6,468 nt of DNA, from the NCBI GenBank assembly GCA_937894185.1, contig CALCSA010000401.1, positions 1 through 6,468 on the forward strand, given 5' to 3'. The notes below the pieces were generated by a model, which did not search any database, was not told where the DNA came from, and saw nothing but the letters and a program-made list of their open reading frames with translations. How positions within the stretch are numbered: the first letter of the stretch is position 1; every line of letters begins with the position of its first letter. A program made the position numbers and the translations under genes. This DNA is from an uncultured Clostridia bacterium. Its GTDB lineage: Bacteria > Bacillota > Clostridia > Oscillospirales > Ruminococcaceae. Positions 5,460 through 6,468 of this stretch are shown piece after piece.

Positions 5460-6468
5460 CTATAAGAGCTTAGATGGCTTCCCCGCTGCATGCTGCTGAC
5501 GGTACTGTCTGGGAGTCAGCCCCGTCATCCGTTTAAACACCTGCCCAAAGTAGTTATGGTTGACAAACCCCACCTTGTTGGCAATCTTTTCAATTTTTAG
5601 GTTGGTGTTTTGCAGCAGGTCCTTGGCCCGCTCCAGCCGCAGCTCCATGAGGTAGTCGATGAAGTTTTTGCTCATCTTCTCTTTAAACAGACGGCTTAAG
5701 TAGGAACCGGACAGCTGCAGGTTTTCCGCCGCCTGCGCCAGACCAAAGTCGGGGTCGTGGTAGTTGTTTTCGATGAGAATGCTCAGCCTGCCGATGAGGT
5801 TTTCCCCGGCGGATAAAAAGCTGCAGATTTCCAGCAGGTAGTCCAGCACCTTTTTTTGGTCGGCAAAAAAGTTCTCGTTGATTCGCCCCTGCTTTAAGTC
5901 CGGCTTTTTGATCATCCCCGCCCGGGAGGCCAGATTGGTGGCCTGCCAATGCAGCTCCCGGAAGGCGTGCTTGGCAAATTCCCGGTTGCGCAGTTTGGCC
6001 AGACTGTCGCAAAGCTGGCGGTAATCTTCCCGGAGCTGGCTTTCGTTTCCATTGGAAAGCTGATAGACGATGCTGTTGATGTTGAGGGCCGAGTCGTTTT
6101 TCCCATCAGACTGCATGTTTGCAGCGGATAAAACAGCAGAGTGGCTTTCAAAATAGCTTTCTTCGATGATGCTTTGGTTTTCCCGATAGGCTCTGTGGAG
6201 GCTTTGAGGGTCTTTGTAGACGCCGCTTACCGCCGCCACGCAAACAAGGTCGGAGGAGCCAAGGCCTTCCACCACTTGGTCAAGGTGCTTTATAATCCGC
6301 TGCCGCCCAGTTTTAAAGTCGATCCTCTGAGGGAGGTCGCAGAGGAACAGCAGTTGATGGTCGGAGCTTCCCCTCACCAGAGTATAGCCTGCCTCCTGAA
6401 AGCTGGTGATAAAGGGAGCCTGCATCAGGGGCAAAAAGTTGTCCCCCATCTCGCAGTTGATGTTATAA
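5460..6468 (-). CDS. AraC-family transcriptional regulator (YesN-like), 5' end outside the window
   Basis: Likely controls the adjacent transport operon. The frame stays open from the TAG at 5460 to the right edge: six further codons (Y-N-I-N-C-E) precede the ATG at 6449, with no stop. The visible 335 codons are therefore probably the C-terminal part, and 6449 is probably an internal Met. Numbering from that Met, residues about 1-100 resemble the degenerate GGDEF-like region found in the middle of YesN-type regulators (QLLFLCDLPQ, then DLVCVAAVSGVYKDPQSLHR and AYRE). A helical linker follows. The DNA-binding domain covers about 220-318 with two helix-turn-helix units: LAQAAENLQLSGSYLSRLFK (237-256) and KIEKIANKVGFVNHNYF (285-301), ending with the AraC signature FKRMTGLTPRQYR. 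The missing N-terminus may be a receiver domain (about 530 residues in all) or a membrane-bound extracellular sensor (about 750). The visible part cannot decide this. Confidence 0.93.
   Translation of the reverse strand, partial: YNINCEMGDNFLPLMQAPFITSFQEAGYTLVRGSSDHQLLFLCDLPQRIDFKTGRQRIIKHLDQVVEGLGSSDLVCVAAVSGVYKDPQSLHRAYRENQSIIEESYFESHSAVLSAANMQSDGKNDSALNINSIVYQLSNGNESQLREDYRQLCDSLAKLRNREFAKHAFRELHWQATNLASRAGMIKKPDLKQGRINENFFADQKKVLDYLLEICSFLSAGENLIGRLSILIENNYHDPDFGLAQAAENLQLSGSYLSRLFKEKMSKNFIDYLMELRLERAKDLLQNTNLKIEKIANKVGFVNHNYFGQVFKRMTGLTPRQYRQQHAAGKPSKLL

Noticed and set aside
6450..6468. Treating the ATG at 6449 as the true start of the regulator
   Set aside because: The frame is open upstream to the window edge and the bases before the ATG (GCGAG) make only a weak, close-spaced ribosome binding site. 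The protein would also begin inside a known middle domain.

Overview
The window looks like part of a carbohydrate-uptake and degradation locus from a Gram-positive bacterium of the Bacillota (Clostridia). An Oscillospirales-type gut anaerobe is my best guess, but that is inference. The reasons are a lipoprotein-type sugar-binding protein with a Ser/Gly/Ala-rich linker, strong purine-rich ribosome binding sites, one TTG start, fairly GC-rich coding sequence with AT-rich intergenic DNA, and an AraC regulator next to a CUT1-type ABC transporter. All genes lie on the minus strand, so the locus reads from right to left. I see no mobile element, CRISPR array, tRNA or rRNA.

In order of transcription: (1) 6468-5460, the C-terminal part of an AraC/YesN-type regulator whose 5' end is outside the window. 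(2) A 170-base AT-rich intergenic region (5290-5459) with a good -10 box, four TTGCA/TGCAA motifs in paired arrangements, and a 23-base palindrome in the presumed leader. (3) 5289-3964, an extracellular sugar-binding lipoprotein. (4) A strong intrinsic terminator hairpin (3908-3942) in the 79-base gap before the permeases. (5) 3884-2985 and 2988-2164, two CUT1 permease subunits (MalF/LacF-like and MalG/LacG-like) overlapping by four bases. (6) 2151 to the left edge, a long GH31 glycoside hydrolase cut off at its C-terminus. It starts 12 bases after the second permease stops.

Read together, the regulator probably senses or responds to a sugar signal and controls the promoter ahead of the binding protein. 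The lipoprotein captures an oligosaccharide or glycoside outside the cell. The two permeases import it with an ATPase that is not encoded here, possibly a shared MsmK/MalK-like subunit. The GH31 enzyme has no signal peptide and would cleave the substrate in the cytoplasm. The terminator after the binding-protein gene would let that protein be made in excess over the permeases and hydrolase. The enzyme has both GH31 catalytic aspartates. However, it carries a Ser-Ser-Gly-Tyr motif where standard alpha-glucosidases have an Asp-rich motif, so the glycoside it acts on is not obvious.

The locus is of a known general kind. I did not find a wholly new system. The parts most worth a second look are the GH31 specificity motifs, the repeat layout of the control region, and the internal terminator.
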